This document shows positions 14,519 through 24,136 of a DNA stretch of 64,000 bases, one piece after another; the first letter of the stretch is position 1, and each line of letters opens with the position of its first letter. Location of the stretch: assembly GCF_001314875.1 (NCBI RefSeq), contig NZ_LJZS01000021.1:1-64000 (forward strand), written 5' to 3'. The notes beneath the pieces were generated by a model that was not told where the DNA came from, ran no database searches, and saw nothing but the letters and a program-made list of their open reading frames with translations. The DNA is from Halomonas sp. HL-48. Its GTDB lineage: Bacteria > Pseudomonadota > Gammaproteobacteria > Pseudomonadales > Halomonadaceae. A program made the translations under genes and the position numbers.

Positions 14519-15142
14519 TTAGCGCTTCTGCTCCACTAACAGCCCGCGCATCAGCGTTTCGACGATGCTGTCGCGGGCATCGTCCAGGGAATACTGGTGG
14601 GGATCCTGTAGCCAGTCAAAGCAGGTGCCAATCAAAAAGCCGTGAAACTGTCGGCGGGCGCCTTCGGGCGTCAGGTCGTTGCGAAGTTGGCCCTGTTGCT
14701 GGGCCTGTTCGAACAGCTGCTCAACCTTGGCTTCTGCATGCTCGGAAAGCCGTGTAATCATGCTGATGCGCGGATGGTCGTCCTCGAGCTTCTCGCAGCG
14801 GTGCAGCACGATGGTGGCGGCCCGTTGCAGCGGTAAATCGTGGCAGATGCCTGCCAGCGAGCGCTGGGCGATATTACGCAAGCAATCTATTGGCGTCGAG
14901 CCGAGTTGGTGCACGGCGTCGTCGACGATTTCGTCCAGCGGGATACGCACCCGTTCAAGCAGCGCATCAAACACTGCCGCCTTATCCTCAAAGTGCCAAT
15001 AGATCGCCCCACGGGTAACGCCCGCCGCCTGGGCAATGTGCGCCAGGGTCGTACGCGAAACGCCCTGGGCGAGAAAGGTGGTTTCGGCGGCGTCGAGTAT
15101 CGTTTCCCGGGTGCGTTCGGCGTCGGCCTTACGACGAGACAT
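14519..15142 (-). CDS. AcrR/TtgR-type TetR repressor of the adjacent RND pump
   Basis: A 207-residue TetR protein with the AcrR-like HTH RETILDAAETTFLAQGVSRTTLAHIAQAAGVTRGAIYWHFEDKAAVF (about 10-55) and a C-terminal multidrug-binding domain of the TetR_C_2 kind. It is transcribed away from an RND adaptor-pump pair, with a 20-base palindrome in the 166-base gap. Local repressors of this kind are released from DNA by pump substrates. The arrangement predicts repression of both its own gene and the pump. Confidence 0.9.
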   Translation of the reverse strand: MSRRKADAERTRETILDAAETTFLAQGVSRTTLAHIAQAAGVTRGAIYWHFEDKAAVFDALLERVRIPLDEIVDDAVHQLGSTPIDCLRNIAQRSLAGICHDLPLQRAATIVLHRCEKLEDDHPRISMITRLSEHAEAKVEQLFEQAQQQGQLRNDLTPEGARRQFHGFLIGTCFDWLQDPHQYSLDDARDSIVETLMRGLLVEQKR

Positions 15143-15226
15143 AGCGGTTCCTTACCTAAATATTGTGCTTATTCTGGCATTGCTGGCTGGCAAAGTCGCC
15201 GTTGGGTGATTAATATACATTTTTCA

Positions 15227-15246
15227 CTGACATTCGTGTATGTCAG
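15227..15246. promoter_or_regulatory. Palindromic TetR operator of the RND pump
   Basis: CTGACATTCGTGTATGTCAG is a 7-bp perfect inverted repeat with a six-base centre. It lies 63 bases before the adaptor gene in the divergent promoter region and resembles the ACATNNNNNNATGT cores bound by AcrR-type repressors. Confidence 0.65.
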
Positions 15247-15308
15247 TTTGGTAAGTACTCCCCTGTGCCCGGGGGACGCGGCGTTCGACCGTCATCAAGG
15301 AGCCTATC

Positions 15309-16403
15309 GTGCCTGTTAACCTATTTCGCTTACTGCCGGGTCTGCTGGTTCTGATGGTGCTGGTGGGATGTGAACAGCCCCAGGCACAGTCAGCGGAAAC
15401 CCCGCGGCCGGTCAAGCTGATGACGCTGGAAGCGGCCAACGCCACGGCCCTGCGTCAGTTTCCGGCCCGCGTCGAGGCCACTACGCGCAGTAACCTGTCG
15501 TTTCGCATGGCGGGGGAGCTGCTCGAGCTCAACGTCAGCCCCGGCCAGCGGGTGAGCGAAGGCGAGGTCATCGCGCGTATCGACAACCGCAATGCGCAAA
15601 GCGAGCTGGAAAGCGCGCGTTCGCGGCTGGAGCTTGCCGACGCAACCCTTGAGCGGATGCGCTATACCCTGGAGCGCGGTGCGGTCAGCCAAGCGCAGTT
15701 TGATGAGGCGGAAAGCGAAGCGCGGGCGGCACGATCTACCTTTGAGCAGGCCGAAGAGCAGGTGACGCATACCCAGTTGCGCGCGCCCTACGACGGAGTG
15801 ATTGCCCAAGTACCGGTGGATAACCGCCAGATTGTCCAGGTGCAGGAAACCGTCGCGGTCATCCAGCAGCCGGGGCAGTTGGACGTGGTCTTTCATCTGC
15901 CGGAGCAAATTGTCCAGCGCATGCCACGAGGCGACGGTCAGCCCTTTGGCGATGAGTTAGCGTTCGAAGTTCGTTTTGGTAACAGTGACAAACCCTATCT
16001 GGCCCAGCTGGCGTCTTACACGACCCAGGCCAGCGAGCAAAGTTTGGCCTATGAGGTCACGCTGACGCTTCCCCAGCCCGACGATATCACCCTGCTCGAT
16101 GGTATGAGCGCCAATGTGCGCCTGGATTTAAGTACCTTGCAGTCTGACCAAACCGCGCCGCTTTGGCATCTTCCCCCGGACGCCGTGAGCTATTCGGGCG
16201 ATGACCCCGACCAGGCCCAGGTATGGCGGTTCAATGAGCCAGACCGGGTTGAGGCGGTGCCCGTCGAGGTTGGCCGGTTGGCGTCAAACGGCTTGGAAGT
16301 CAGCGGAGAGTTGGCCGCCGATGAACGCATTGTGGCCGCTGGCGCGCACCGGCTGAAGGCCGATATGCGTGTAACCCCGTGGGAAAAAGAGCAGGGGCTG
16401 TAA
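15309..16403 (+). CDS. RND efflux periplasmic adaptor lipoprotein
   Basis: A 364-residue membrane fusion protein. A lipoprotein signal ends in the lipobox LVGC (cysteine 21), followed by the barrel/lipoyl halves (LSFRMAGELLELNVSPGQRVSEGEVIARIDNRNAQ and VTHTQLRAPYDGVIAQV) around an alpha hairpin (about 90-140). It joins an inner membrane RND pump to an outer membrane channel. It ends one base before the pump gene. Start ATG is GTG at 15309 in the sequence, with AAGGAG upstream. No TolC-type gene is in the operon. Confidence 0.92.
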   Translation: MPVNLFRLLPGLLVLMVLVGCEQPQAQSAETPRPVKLMTLEAANATALRQFPARVEATTRSNLSFRMAGELLELNVSPGQRVSEGEVIARIDNRNAQSELESARSRLELADATLERMRYTLERGAVSQAQFDEAESEARAARSTFEQAEEQVTHTQLRAPYDGVIAQVPVDNRQIVQVQETVAVIQQPGQLDVVFHLPEQIVQRMPRGDGQPFGDELAFEVRFGNSDKPYLAQLASYTTQASEQSLAYEVTLTLPQPDDITLLDGMSANVRLDLSTLQSDQTAPLWHLPPDAVSYSGDDPDQAQVWRFNEPDRVEAVPVEVGRLASNGLEVSGELAADERIVAAGAHRLKADMRVTPWEKEQGL

Positions 16404-16404
16404 C

Positions 16405-19400
16405 ATGGTGGACTACTTTTTACGCCACCGGGCGGCCAGCTATTTAATGACCGTCGTCCTGCTGGCCGGCGGCGCGCTGGCGTTTCTGGGCATGGGGCAG
16501 CTGGAGTTTCCCGAGTTCACCATCCGCAACGCCCTGATCACCACGCAATACCCCGGCGCGACGCCGGAGGAAGTCGAGCAGGAGGTCACTTCGACCCTGG
16601 AAGAGTCTATCCAGGAAATGTCGTCGATCAAGCGCGTAAGCTCAGTGAGCTCCGATGGCCTCTCGCAGATTACCGTCGAGCTTGAAAGTACGGTGCAAAA
16701 CGAAGAGCTCGAGCAGCTATGGGATTCGCTGCGCCGCAAGGTCGAAGATGCCCAGGCAGCGCTTCCTCCGGGGGCCAGCCAGTCGCGCATTAATGACGAT
16801 TTCGGCGACGTGTTTGGTTTCATGGTCAACCTGACCGGCGAGGGCTACGCCATGCCCGACCTGGCCGACCATGCCGATTTCCTCAAGCGTGAGCTGGCGC
16901 TGGTCGAAGGCGTCGAGAAGGTGTCGCTGGGCGGCGAGCATGAAGAGCGCATTTATATCGAAGTCGACCGCGAGCGGTTGCGCGCGTTGAATATTCCGCT
17001 CACCCGTCTGCAGCAACTGCTGGATACCCAGAACGCCGTGGCCGACTCGGGCCATCTTAAGCAGGATGGCCGCCGCTTTCGCATTACGCCCACCGGCAGC
17101 GCGGCGAATATCGACGACCTGCGCGCGCTGATCGTCAGCGAAGGCGATGGCGAGCTGGTGAGGCTCAGCGATATCGCTGACGTATCGCGAGAGCTGGCGG
17201 AGCAGCCCCAGCAGCTGTACCGCGACATGGGCCGGCCGGCGATTTCATTGGGCGTTTCCTTTGAGAGCGGCGTGAACGTGGTAGAGGTCGGCGAACGGCT
17301 GCAGCAGCGTCTGGATGAGCTTCAAGAGCGCACGCCGTTGGGCATGGAGCTCAACGTGGTCTACGACCAGCCCCAGGTGGTCGATGAGGCGGTATCGGGC
17401 TTCCTGGTGAGTCTGATACAGGCAGTGGCGATTGTGATCGTAGTGCTGATGCTGTTTATGGGCTGGCGCAGCGGCCTGTTGATGGGCTTTATTCTGCTGA
17501 TCACTATTATCGGCACTTTCATGATGATGCGTATCCACGGCCTGCAACTGGAAAAAATCTCGCTGGGGGCGCTGATTATCGCCCTTGGGATGCTGGTGGA
17601 TAACGCCATTGTGGTGACCGAGGGCATGCTGGTGGGCTTGAAACGCGGCCATACGATCCGTGATTCGGCCCACCAGGTGATCCGCCAGAACGCTTGGCCG
17701 TTGCTGGCGGCGACGCTGATCGCGATTGCCGCCTTTGCGCCAATAGGTCTGTCGCCGGATACCACCGGGGAGTTTATCGGCTCGCTGTTTTTCGTGCTGC
17801 TCTACTCGCTGCTGCTGAGCTGGATCACTGCGCTTACGCTCACGCCTTTCTACTTCAAATTATTTTTCCGTAACGTTGCGCTGGGCGATGGTCAGGAAGA
17901 CCCCTACAAGGGGTTGATTTACCGGCTTTTCAGTCGCGTCATTATCACGGGCATTCGCTTTCGCTGGGTCACCATTATCCTGGTCGTCGGCCTCTTGATC
18001 GGCGCGGGTCTCGGTTTTGGCTCGGTTAAAAACGCGTTTTTCCCCGCGTCGAACACGCCGATCTTTTTTGTCGATTACCGTACGCCGGAAGGCACGGATA
18101 TCCTTGAAACCCAGCGCCGTGTCAGCGAGTTGGAAGACGCCGTCATGGATATGGACGGCATCCGCCATCTGACCACCACCGTGGGCGGCGGGGCGCAGCG
18201 CTTTACCCTCACCTACTCGCCGGAAGACCGCTACTCGAGCTACGCGCAGTTGATCGTCGAAACCGACGATAAAGCCACCCAGCGCGAACGTATGGCTGAA
18301 GTGGAGAAGGTGCTGAAGCGTGAGCATGGCGATATCGACTATAAAATCGCCCCGCTGGAAGTCGGGCCCGCGCCGAAAGCCAAGCTGGAAGCGCGCTTCT
18401 ATGGCAGCGACCCTGAGGTGCTGCGCCAGCTTGGCGATCGGGCTGACGCCATCTTCCGCGATACGCCGAACATGACCAGCGTTCGCACCAGTTGGCGCAA
18501 CCGGGTGCAGTCGATTGAACCGGTGTTTCTGGAAGACACCGCCCGGCGTTTGGGGGTTACCCGCGAGGACTTGGCGGATACGCTCGCCTTGAGTACCAGC
18601 GGTAGCCAAGTGGGTGTTTACCGCGACGGTAGCGATCTGATTCCCATGGTGGCGCGGGCGATTCCCAGTCAGCGCCACGACATAGATAACCTCGGCTCGC
18701 TTAATGTATGGAGCGAGGAGCGAGGGCGCTATATCAGCGCCGATCAGGTGATGGGTGAGGTATCGACCCAGGTAACCGATCCGCTGGTAATGCGCCGTAA
18801 CCGCGAACGCATGCTGGCGGTGTATGGCGAGCCGGACCCGCTAAGCGGCGTCACGGCGGCCAGCGTGCTGGCCGAGGTCCGCCCCGAGGTGGAAGACTTG
18901 GAACTGCCGCCTGGCTATCGACTGGAGTGGGGTGGCGAGTACGAGACCGCAGGCGAAGCCCAGAGCGGGCTATTCTCCTCGCTGCCGCTGGGGCTTGCGA
19001 TGATGTTTATCATTACCGTGGTGCTGTTCAACAATTTCCGCCAGCCGCTGGCCATTTGGTCGCTGGTGCCGCTGACCATCATCGGTGTGGTGGGGGCGCT
19101 GCTGCTCACCGGCTTGCCGTTCTCGTTCATGGCGCTGCTGGGTACGCTGAGTCTGATCGGCATGGTGATCAAGAACGCCATCGTGCTGGTAGAGGAAATC
19201 AACGTGCAGCTGCCGCTGCATCAGGACCGTTACCACGCCGTGGTACGCGCCGCCATCAGTCGTGTCAGGCCTGTCGCCATGGCCGCGCTGACCACCATGC
19301 TGGGCATGATCCCGCTGATCAGCGATGCCTTCTTCGCCAGCATGGCGGTCGCGCTGATCGGTGGCCTTGGCGTTGCTACGCTATTGACCCTGGTGGTGCT

Positions 19401-19452
19401 GCCGGTGGTCTACTGCGTGCTTTACCGGATCAAGATTCATGCGGATTCATAA
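16405..19452 (+). CDS. RND family efflux permease
   Basis: A 1015-residue AcrB-type proton antiporter with the usual twelve membrane helices and two large periplasmic loops. Helix 4 carries the proton-relay motif GMLVDNAIVVTEG, and the second half mirrors it with GMVIKNAIVLVEEIN; the N-terminal FPEFTIRNALITTQYPGATPEEVEQEVT is characteristic. It is of the shorter, HAE-1-like group that includes multidrug pumps of marine gammaproteobacteria. Substrates cannot be deduced. It is co-transcribed with the adaptor and controlled from the palindrome at 15227. Confidence 0.93.
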   Translation: MVDYFLRHRAASYLMTVVLLAGGALAFLGMGQLEFPEFTIRNALITTQYPGATPEEVEQEVTSTLEESIQEMSSIKRVSSVSSDGLSQITVELESTVQNEELEQLWDSLRRKVEDAQAALPPGASQSRINDDFGDVFGFMVNLTGEGYAMPDLADHADFLKRELALVEGVEKVSLGGEHEERIYIEVDRERLRALNIPLTRLQQLLDTQNAVADSGHLKQDGRRFRITPTGSAANIDDLRALIVSEGDGELVRLSDIADVSRELAEQPQQLYRDMGRPAISLGVSFESGVNVVEVGERLQQRLDELQERTPLGMELNVVYDQPQVVDEAVSGFLVSLIQAVAIVIVVLMLFMGWRSGLLMGFILLITIIGTFMMMRIHGLQLEKISLGALIIALGMLVDNAIVVTEGMLVGLKRGHTIRDSAHQVIRQNAWPLLAATLIAIAAFAPIGLSPDTTGEFIGSLFFVLLYSLLLSWITALTLTPFYFKLFFRNVALGDGQEDPYKGLIYRLFSRVIITGIRFRWVTIILVVGLLIGAGLGFGSVKNAFFPASNTPIFFVDYRTPEGTDILETQRRVSELEDAVMDMDGIRHLTTTVGGGAQRFTLTYSPEDRYSSYAQLIVETDDKATQRERMAEVEKVLKREHGDIDYKIAPLEVGPAPKAKLEARFYGSDPEVLRQLGDRADAIFRDTPNMTSVRTSWRNRVQSIEPVFLEDTARRLGVTREDLADTLALSTSGSQVGVYRDGSDLIPMVARAIPSQRHDIDNLGSLNVWSEERGRYISADQVMGEVSTQVTDPLVMRRNRERMLAVYGEPDPLSGVTAASVLAEVRPEVEDLELPPGYRLEWGGEYETAGEAQSGLFSSLPLGLAMMFIITVVLFNNFRQPLAIWSLVPLTIIGVVGALLLTGLPFSFMALLGTLSLIGMVIKNAIVLVEEINVQLPLHQDRYHAVVRAAISRVRPVAMAALTTMLGMIPLISDAFFASMAVALIGGLGVATLLTLVVLPVVYCVLYRIKIHADS

Positions 19453-19470
19453 CTCTAGATGCCAGGTTCA

Positions 19471-19507
19471 TCACATCTCTTTAACTAACGCAGCCAAAGA
19501 GATGTGA
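19471..19507 (+). terminator. Hairpin after the RND pump gene
   Basis: TCACATCTCTTT and AAAGAGATGTGA form a perfect 12-bp stem around a 13-base loop, starting 19 bases past the pump stop. No T run follows, so termination is inferred from position and strength. Confidence 0.5.
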
Positions 19508-19611
19508 CTCATCCGCATAGCCTCACTCTCACTCCTTTGCTGTATCTCCATCACCATTTCTTGCACCTAGGTGTCGGGTCCCGAGTGATTAATTTGTTTT
19601 AGCGCTAAGTG

Positions 19612-19929
19612 CTAAGCAAGTAGATATAAAAGCACCAACGTTCCAACCTCCGCGGCCCCTATCGCGTCTAGCGTCTCTATTAGCTCACTGGGAAAAAAAA
19701 CTGGTGGGCTTTCAGAGTAAAAGAACCTAAGTAGCTGGCCTATGCTGCTTGTTATCACGCTCAGTATGACAATAATCATTTCTATCGAGTTTATTTCAAA
19801 GAGTCCAAGTAGCACTGTTAACAAAAAGACCAAGACAAACATGACGTTTAAGGTAAGGTATTTATTATTAATGCCGTCATCCAGACCTTTATGAGCCGGA
19901 TAGGATTTCGGTAAGTGAGATAAAACCAT
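19612..19929 (-). CDS. Small membrane protein, unknown
   Basis: A 105-residue frame with two clear hydrophobic segments (YLTLNVMFVLVFLLTVLLGLF and MIIVILSVITSSIGQLLRFFY) and a hydrophobic C-terminus. I do not recognise the family. It lies alone downstream of eptA on the same strand in AT-rich DNA, with no strong ribosome binding site noticed. Coding is supported by length and membrane character only. Confidence 0.5.
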   Translation of the reverse strand: MVLSHLPKSYPAHKGLDDGINNKYLTLNVMFVLVFLLTVLLGLFEINSIEMIIVILSVITSSIGQLLRFFYSESPPVFFPSELIETLDAIGAAEVGTLVLLYLLA

Positions 19930-19978
19930 GCAGCCACCACTCAGGTTGTCATAATATGAATATCATGCCATCTGAGAC

Positions 19979-21667
19979 TTAACGATTACTTAAGCGTTGA
20001 CGACTGGGAGGGAAACGGCACAGTTGGCTTTTATCTTGTTGTTTTTGGTAAACATCCGTTGCGACGCCCAGCAATCCCAACACGCTATGAAATAAATTAT
20101 CGTGTGAGGCGGCTTGGTTGGCGATGTCGCGTAAGCAGTCTGTATTGAGCCCTTGCTGCTGTGAAAATGAGTTGGAAAGCCACCAGACCATAGGCACATG
20201 GGTCTGTTCATCGGGAGCAATGGCATAGGGAATGCCGTGCAAATATAGCCCTTTTTCACCCAGTGATTCACCATGATCAGAGAGGTAGATCATCGCAGTT
20301 GCGTAGTCATCCTGACGCTTTAACGTCTCAATCACCTGGTCCAACACGGTGTCGGTATAGAGAATGGCATTGTCGTAGCTGTTGGTAATGGCGTCCCTTG
20401 AGCACTTGGCTAAATCAGCGGTGGTACAAACGGGAGTAAACCGTTCGTAGGCATCAGGATAGCGTTGGTAATAGCTTGGCCCATGGTTGCCTAGCTGATG
20501 CAGCACGACCACCTGATCAGCCGAGGCACTGCTAATTTGCGTGGCTAGAGCTTGAACCAATGCTTCATCCAGACACCGTCCTTCTTGGCATAAAGGCGCA
20601 TAGTCCTCTGGCGAGAGCGTTTTTGTATTCACGCCCTCGCAGACGCCTTTACAGCCTGACTGGTTATCAAGCCAGGTTACCTCTAACCCGGCGTGGGCTA
20701 CTACGTCCAGTAAGGATTCATGTTGCTGAGCATAGGATTTAGCGTAATTGGCACGCCCCGGTAATGAAAACATGCAGGGTAATGAGACTGCCGTGCTTGT
20801 ACCGCATGAGGAAACGTCTGAAAAATTGATAACGTCAGGCTGCTGGGCAAGTTTGGGTGTGGTTTGGCGCTCATAATCATTTAGCCCCCAATTCGCCGCT
20901 CGTACTGTTTCGCCCACGACGATGACGAGCAGGGTGGGTTTGTCACCGACGTGCGAACTGATACGGGCGTCCTCTCCCACTGGGGATCGCACCGTGTTCG
21001 CAGTAGCGTGTTGACTGGAAAGCGCTTGCACCATCGATACAATATAATTCCCTGGAGTCACCAAGTAGCGAAGCTCTTTGTTGTTGCGCATGAGTGACGA
21101 TACTTCTTGATAAGATAAAAAGATCGCTAACAGCAATATCGCTGTACTGGCGAAGCAATAAGCTAAACGGCGCAAAACAGCCTTCTTCCAGGTTGAAGGA
21201 ACGATGTTAACTCGCCAAATCATGACGGTAGGCAAGCCAAAAAAGAAGGCTAAATGAATCAATAAACCAGCGGTGAGAAGTTCCTGTGCTTCGTTAGTAT
21301 CCGTTTGAAGCACATTATCTAACATGGAGGTGTCAAAATAGGTGCCGTAGTAGCTGGTAAAGTAACTGACGAAGGCGGTAATCAGAAATAGTAAGGTTAA
21401 GAGAGGTTTTGCCAGTTTTCGAGAAGCTAGGCTAACGAAGACCAGAAAGTTAAGACAGGTCATTACTAAAAACATATTGGCAAAGGTCAGCCACGTCTGG
21501 ACGGCAAGAAGGTCATAGCCAGCAAGGACTTGTTGCCAAAAAGGTACATTGTAAAAAACACTGAATATGACAACGACCCATAAAACAAGCTGCTCCGTGC
21601 TTAATGTAGGGCGATAATGCCAAGCGGTGTCGACAATTTTTGAAGGCAATGATAGCAACGGGGGCAT
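19979..21667 (-). CDS. eptA: Lipid A phosphoethanolamine transferase
   Basis: A 562-residue inner membrane enzyme: five N-terminal membrane segments (to about residue 180), then a periplasmic sulfatase-fold domain. The metal site starts at VVGETVRAANWGLNDY, the nucleophile threonine is in CGTSTAVSLPCMFS (about 285), and SDHGESLGEKGLYLHG and THVPMVWW complete the site. It transfers phosphoethanolamine from phosphatidylethanolamine to lipid A, lowering polymyxin binding. It is third in a dgkA-PAP2-eptA run near a PmrAB-like system, the usual controller of eptA. DgkA can recycle the diacylglycerol this enzyme releases. Confidence 0.93.
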   Translation of the reverse strand: MPPLLSLPSKIVDTAWHYRPTLSTEQLVLWVVVIFSVFYNVPFWQQVLAGYDLLAVQTWLTFANMFLVMTCLNFLVFVSLASRKLAKPLLTLLFLITAFVSYFTSYYGTYFDTSMLDNVLQTDTNEAQELLTAGLLIHLAFFFGLPTVMIWRVNIVPSTWKKAVLRRLAYCFASTAILLLAIFLSYQEVSSLMRNNKELRYLVTPGNYIVSMVQALSSQHATANTVRSPVGEDARISSHVGDKPTLLVIVVGETVRAANWGLNDYERQTTPKLAQQPDVINFSDVSSCGTSTAVSLPCMFSLPGRANYAKSYAQQHESLLDVVAHAGLEVTWLDNQSGCKGVCEGVNTKTLSPEDYAPLCQEGRCLDEALVQALATQISSASADQVVVLHQLGNHGPSYYQRYPDAYERFTPVCTTADLAKCSRDAITNSYDNAILYTDTVLDQVIETLKRQDDYATAMIYLSDHGESLGEKGLYLHGIPYAIAPDEQTHVPMVWWLSNSFSQQQGLNTDCLRDIANQAASHDNLFHSVLGLLGVATDVYQKQQDKSQLCRFPPSRQRLSNR

Positions 21668-21691
21668 CGAAAGGCTCTCTGTATGAAAAGA

Positions 21692-22384
21692 TTAATGAAC
21701 GCTGGGGGGTAATAAAACTCTTGAAAGAACAAAGCTTACGGTCCAGCAAATCATGGCCGTCCAGAGGTCATGGGACAGAAAGTGCGCCCCGCGCAACTGT
21801 TGTGTGATCCCAAACGTAAGGCCAAGCCCTAACCCCAGCGCAAGCCCTGCCCATCGCCAATGGGCCCGTATAGCGGCAAAAAAGAAGTAGAGGGCTATCC
21901 ACGTATAGCCTGCGCTGGCATGCCCGGCGGGAAAGCAGGCGGACGCTGGCATTGAGGAAGGCCGTATGTTGAGCAAGCCAATAAATTCTCGTGCCCCACC
22001 ATAGCGAACTAAGTCCCAAGGGCATTCCATGCTCACCAAATGTTTAATCGTTGCTACCAATAGCGCCGAAAGAAGCGTAGCGGAAAAAAGATATAACAGC
22101 GGAGTGCGGTACGCTTTGAGACGAGTAACGATGGTGCTTAGTATTAAAAGGAAAAGCGTGGCTAAACCCATCACCAAGCTTAGCCATTTACCACCTTTGT
22201 GAAAAACATCTTGGGTAATAAAGGTATCTTTCAATTCCCAAGCATTACCCTGAAGGCGATATATAAAATCGGCTAGCGTAAAATCTATGCTTAAACTACT
22301 GAAAACCGACATGGCAATAAGAAATAAAAGCCAAGCGGATGCCAAGGGTTTGACAACATTTAGTTGAGCAGCACGCATAGCCAC
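21692..22384 (-). CDS. PAP2 superfamily membrane phosphatase
   Basis: A 230-residue membrane protein with the three PAP2 phosphatase motifs in degenerate but recognisable form: KHLVSMECPWDL, PAGHASAG and RGAHFLSHDLWTA, the last two carrying the catalytic histidines. Members dephosphorylate phosphatidylglycerol phosphate, undecaprenyl diphosphate, phosphatidate or lipid A. It overlaps dgkA by 25 bases and precedes eptA by 24, so a role in lipid A or phospholipid turnover with those enzymes is likely. LpxE, LpxT and PgpB-like activities cannot be separated from sequence. Confidence 0.88.
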   Translation of the reverse strand: MAMRAAQLNVVKPLASAWLLFLIAMSVFSSLSIDFTLADFIYRLQGNAWELKDTFITQDVFHKGGKWLSLVMGLATLFLLILSTIVTRLKAYRTPLLYLFSATLLSALLVATIKHLVSMECPWDLVRYGGAREFIGLLNIRPSSMPASACFPAGHASAGYTWIALYFFFAAIRAHWRWAGLALGLGLGLTFGITQQLRGAHFLSHDLWTAMICWTVSFVLSRVLLPPSVH

Positions 22385-22737
22385 ACACCCATCACCATAA
22401 AAATGGTCATCATGACGGCGGCCGCTCCCATGTCTTTAGCACGACCGCTAAGTGCGTTATGCTCTAGTCCGATACGGTCAATGGTGCTTTCGATGGCGGA
22501 ATTAATAAGTTCTACGATCAACACAAGGGTGAGGGAAGAAAACAGCAACGATTTTTCAACAGAAGTGGCATTAACAAAAAATACAAAAGGATAGAGGATG
22601 AGGCATAGCATCGCCTCTTGCCTAAAAGCAGATTCATTTATCCAGCAAGCTTTTAAACCCGATACCGCATTGATAGAAGCGCGGAAGATGCGTTTAACAC
22701 CTGTGCTATTAGGTTTTGATGTAGTTAAAATAGGCAA
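22360..22737 (-). CDS. dgkA: Diacylglycerol kinase
   Basis: A 125-residue protein of the DgkA family with three membrane helices and the active-site motif ELINSAIESTIDRIGLEHNALSGRAKDMGAAAV. It phosphorylates diacylglycerol to phosphatidate at the inner membrane. The N-terminal amphipathic segment GVKRIFRASINAVSGLKACWINESAFRQE is typical. It is first in the dgkA-PAP2-eptA run, where it would recycle diacylglycerol left by EptA; many PmrA-regulated eptA genes have this partner. Confidence 0.94.
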   Translation of the reverse strand: MPILTTSKPNSTGVKRIFRASINAVSGLKACWINESAFRQEAMLCLILYPFVFFVNATSVEKSLLFSSLTLVLIVELINSAIESTIDRIGLEHNALSGRAKDMGAAAVMMTIFMVMGVWLCVLLN

Positions 22738-22811
22738 GACAGTACACTCGATAACGTAATAGTAGAGGCACTATAAAGTGCAAGGCTTAACGAACAGTTA
22801 TGTGCTTTAAT

Positions 22812-24005
22812 TCAGTAGCTAGAATACAACTGGTCAGCACTAGGTGGTGGTGTTACCCACTGTGTGGGTTGGTTTGTTAACGAGGCCGATTGAACGGGAG
22901 CCGTTGCGTTTTGTCCTCCAAGAGTAGCGCGTATGGCGTCTATTACCGTGCTGATCTCTGGGCGCCACAGAACGGTGTCATAGGGTTCTCGTGGTACGAA
23001 GGCGAGTGATTTTTTCTGGCGCACCAGGGAAATGGTGGCGACATCAAGAGCTGCCGCTAAGTGCATCGGCCCTGAGTCTGGCGTCACGAGTAGTCGCGCA
23101 CGCTCTAAAACGGCGGCAAAGTGTCGGATAGCAAGCGGAGGACATAAGCTGCCATACAGCGATGACATCAAACGCTGTTCAATAGGTGCTAAAAGCCTAA
23201 ACTCTTCAGGCCCAAGGAAAACGACATAGCGTATTTTGTGGGCTTCCATGGCATCGATGAGCATTAGCCAGAATGCCAACGGCCACCGTTTGTTTTGATG
23301 CCCGCCTACGAATATCGCAATAAAGTCAGTTTCTGACGGGTGATCACTATGAAGACTGACGAGCTGTTCTACCTTTGCCATTGCTTGATAGCGTTCCTGC
23401 TCTGTTAGCTGGAGCAATGGCCGATTACGGCATGCAACGTCGAGCGGACGTGTCAAATTAACGATGGCATCGTAGGCATGTGATGACTTGCCATCCGCCT
23501 CAATGCTATACCAGCGCTGGGGACCTTTACGTGACCCCATGCTGTACCGTGCCCCTATTAACCGGGTCACGATAAAGCCGCTCGTTGATCCCCCGCTCAC
23601 TTGTACCGCTAAGTCATAGCGTTGTGCTCGTAAGCGTCGTAATAGTGTCACACACTGCCAAGGACGAAGGATCGCGGTTCTCGACAGTAAATGAAAATGG
23701 TCAACAGGTCGTTGCTGCAACAGTGGCAACGTTTTATCCGTCGCTAAATAATCTATGCGCGCGGAAGGAAAACGTTCACGCAAAGCATCGATGACAGGGG
23801 TGCTGATGAGTGCATTGCCCAGACGAAAATTGGGGCGAATAATTAAAATTTTTTCTATACCCACAAGGCTGTCGATGGTTTCTGGCGCCGGTGCTTTGAG
23901 GATATACCGTATGCCTCCCAGCAAATATCGCTTCATTCTTTTTTCTAAACCACGAGCCATTATTTTTAAATAATAGTTTGTTCTAATAAGGGTTAGTAAG
24001 TGCAT
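22812..24005 (-). CDS. Glycosyltransferase family 9 (heptosyltransferase-like)
   Basis: A 397-residue GT9 protein. The N-terminal Rossmann lobe starts at KILIIRPNFRLGNALISTPVIDALRERFP, and the nucleotide-sugar lobe has LLVTPDSGPMHLAAALDVATISL, the family signature. GT9 enzymes add heptose to the lipopolysaccharide inner core. The first 40 residues (LKIMARGLEKRMKRYLL...) are variable, so a start at 23960 is also possible. It sits between dgkA and the PmrAB-like system; PmrA-box-like sequence lies in its upstream region, suggesting coordinated envelope remodelling. The exact sugar and acceptor are unknown. Confidence 0.86.
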   Translation of the reverse strand: MHLLTLIRTNYYLKIMARGLEKRMKRYLLGGIRYILKAPAPETIDSLVGIEKILIIRPNFRLGNALISTPVIDALRERFPSARIDYLATDKTLPLLQQRPVDHFHLLSRTAILRPWQCVTLLRRLRAQRYDLAVQVSGGSTSGFIVTRLIGARYSMGSRKGPQRWYSIEADGKSSHAYDAIVNLTRPLDVACRNRPLLQLTEQERYQAMAKVEQLVSLHSDHPSETDFIAIFVGGHQNKRWPLAFWLMLIDAMEAHKIRYVVFLGPEEFRLLAPIEQRLMSSLYGSLCPPLAIRHFAAVLERARLLVTPDSGPMHLAAALDVATISLVRQKKSLAFVPREPYDTVLWRPEISTVIDAIRATLGGQNATAPVQSASLTNQPTQWVTPPPSADQLYSSY

Positions 24006-24136
24006 GCTCTGGCGCTCTGTTCAGTGATTAGAAAACGATCCACCAACTGCAGTGATTAGGGCGATTCAAAATCAACACAGGTGATAGCGCTGCGTTGGCT
24101 TTTCCCATGGCGGTAGGGACAGCTTGAGCCTCATAA

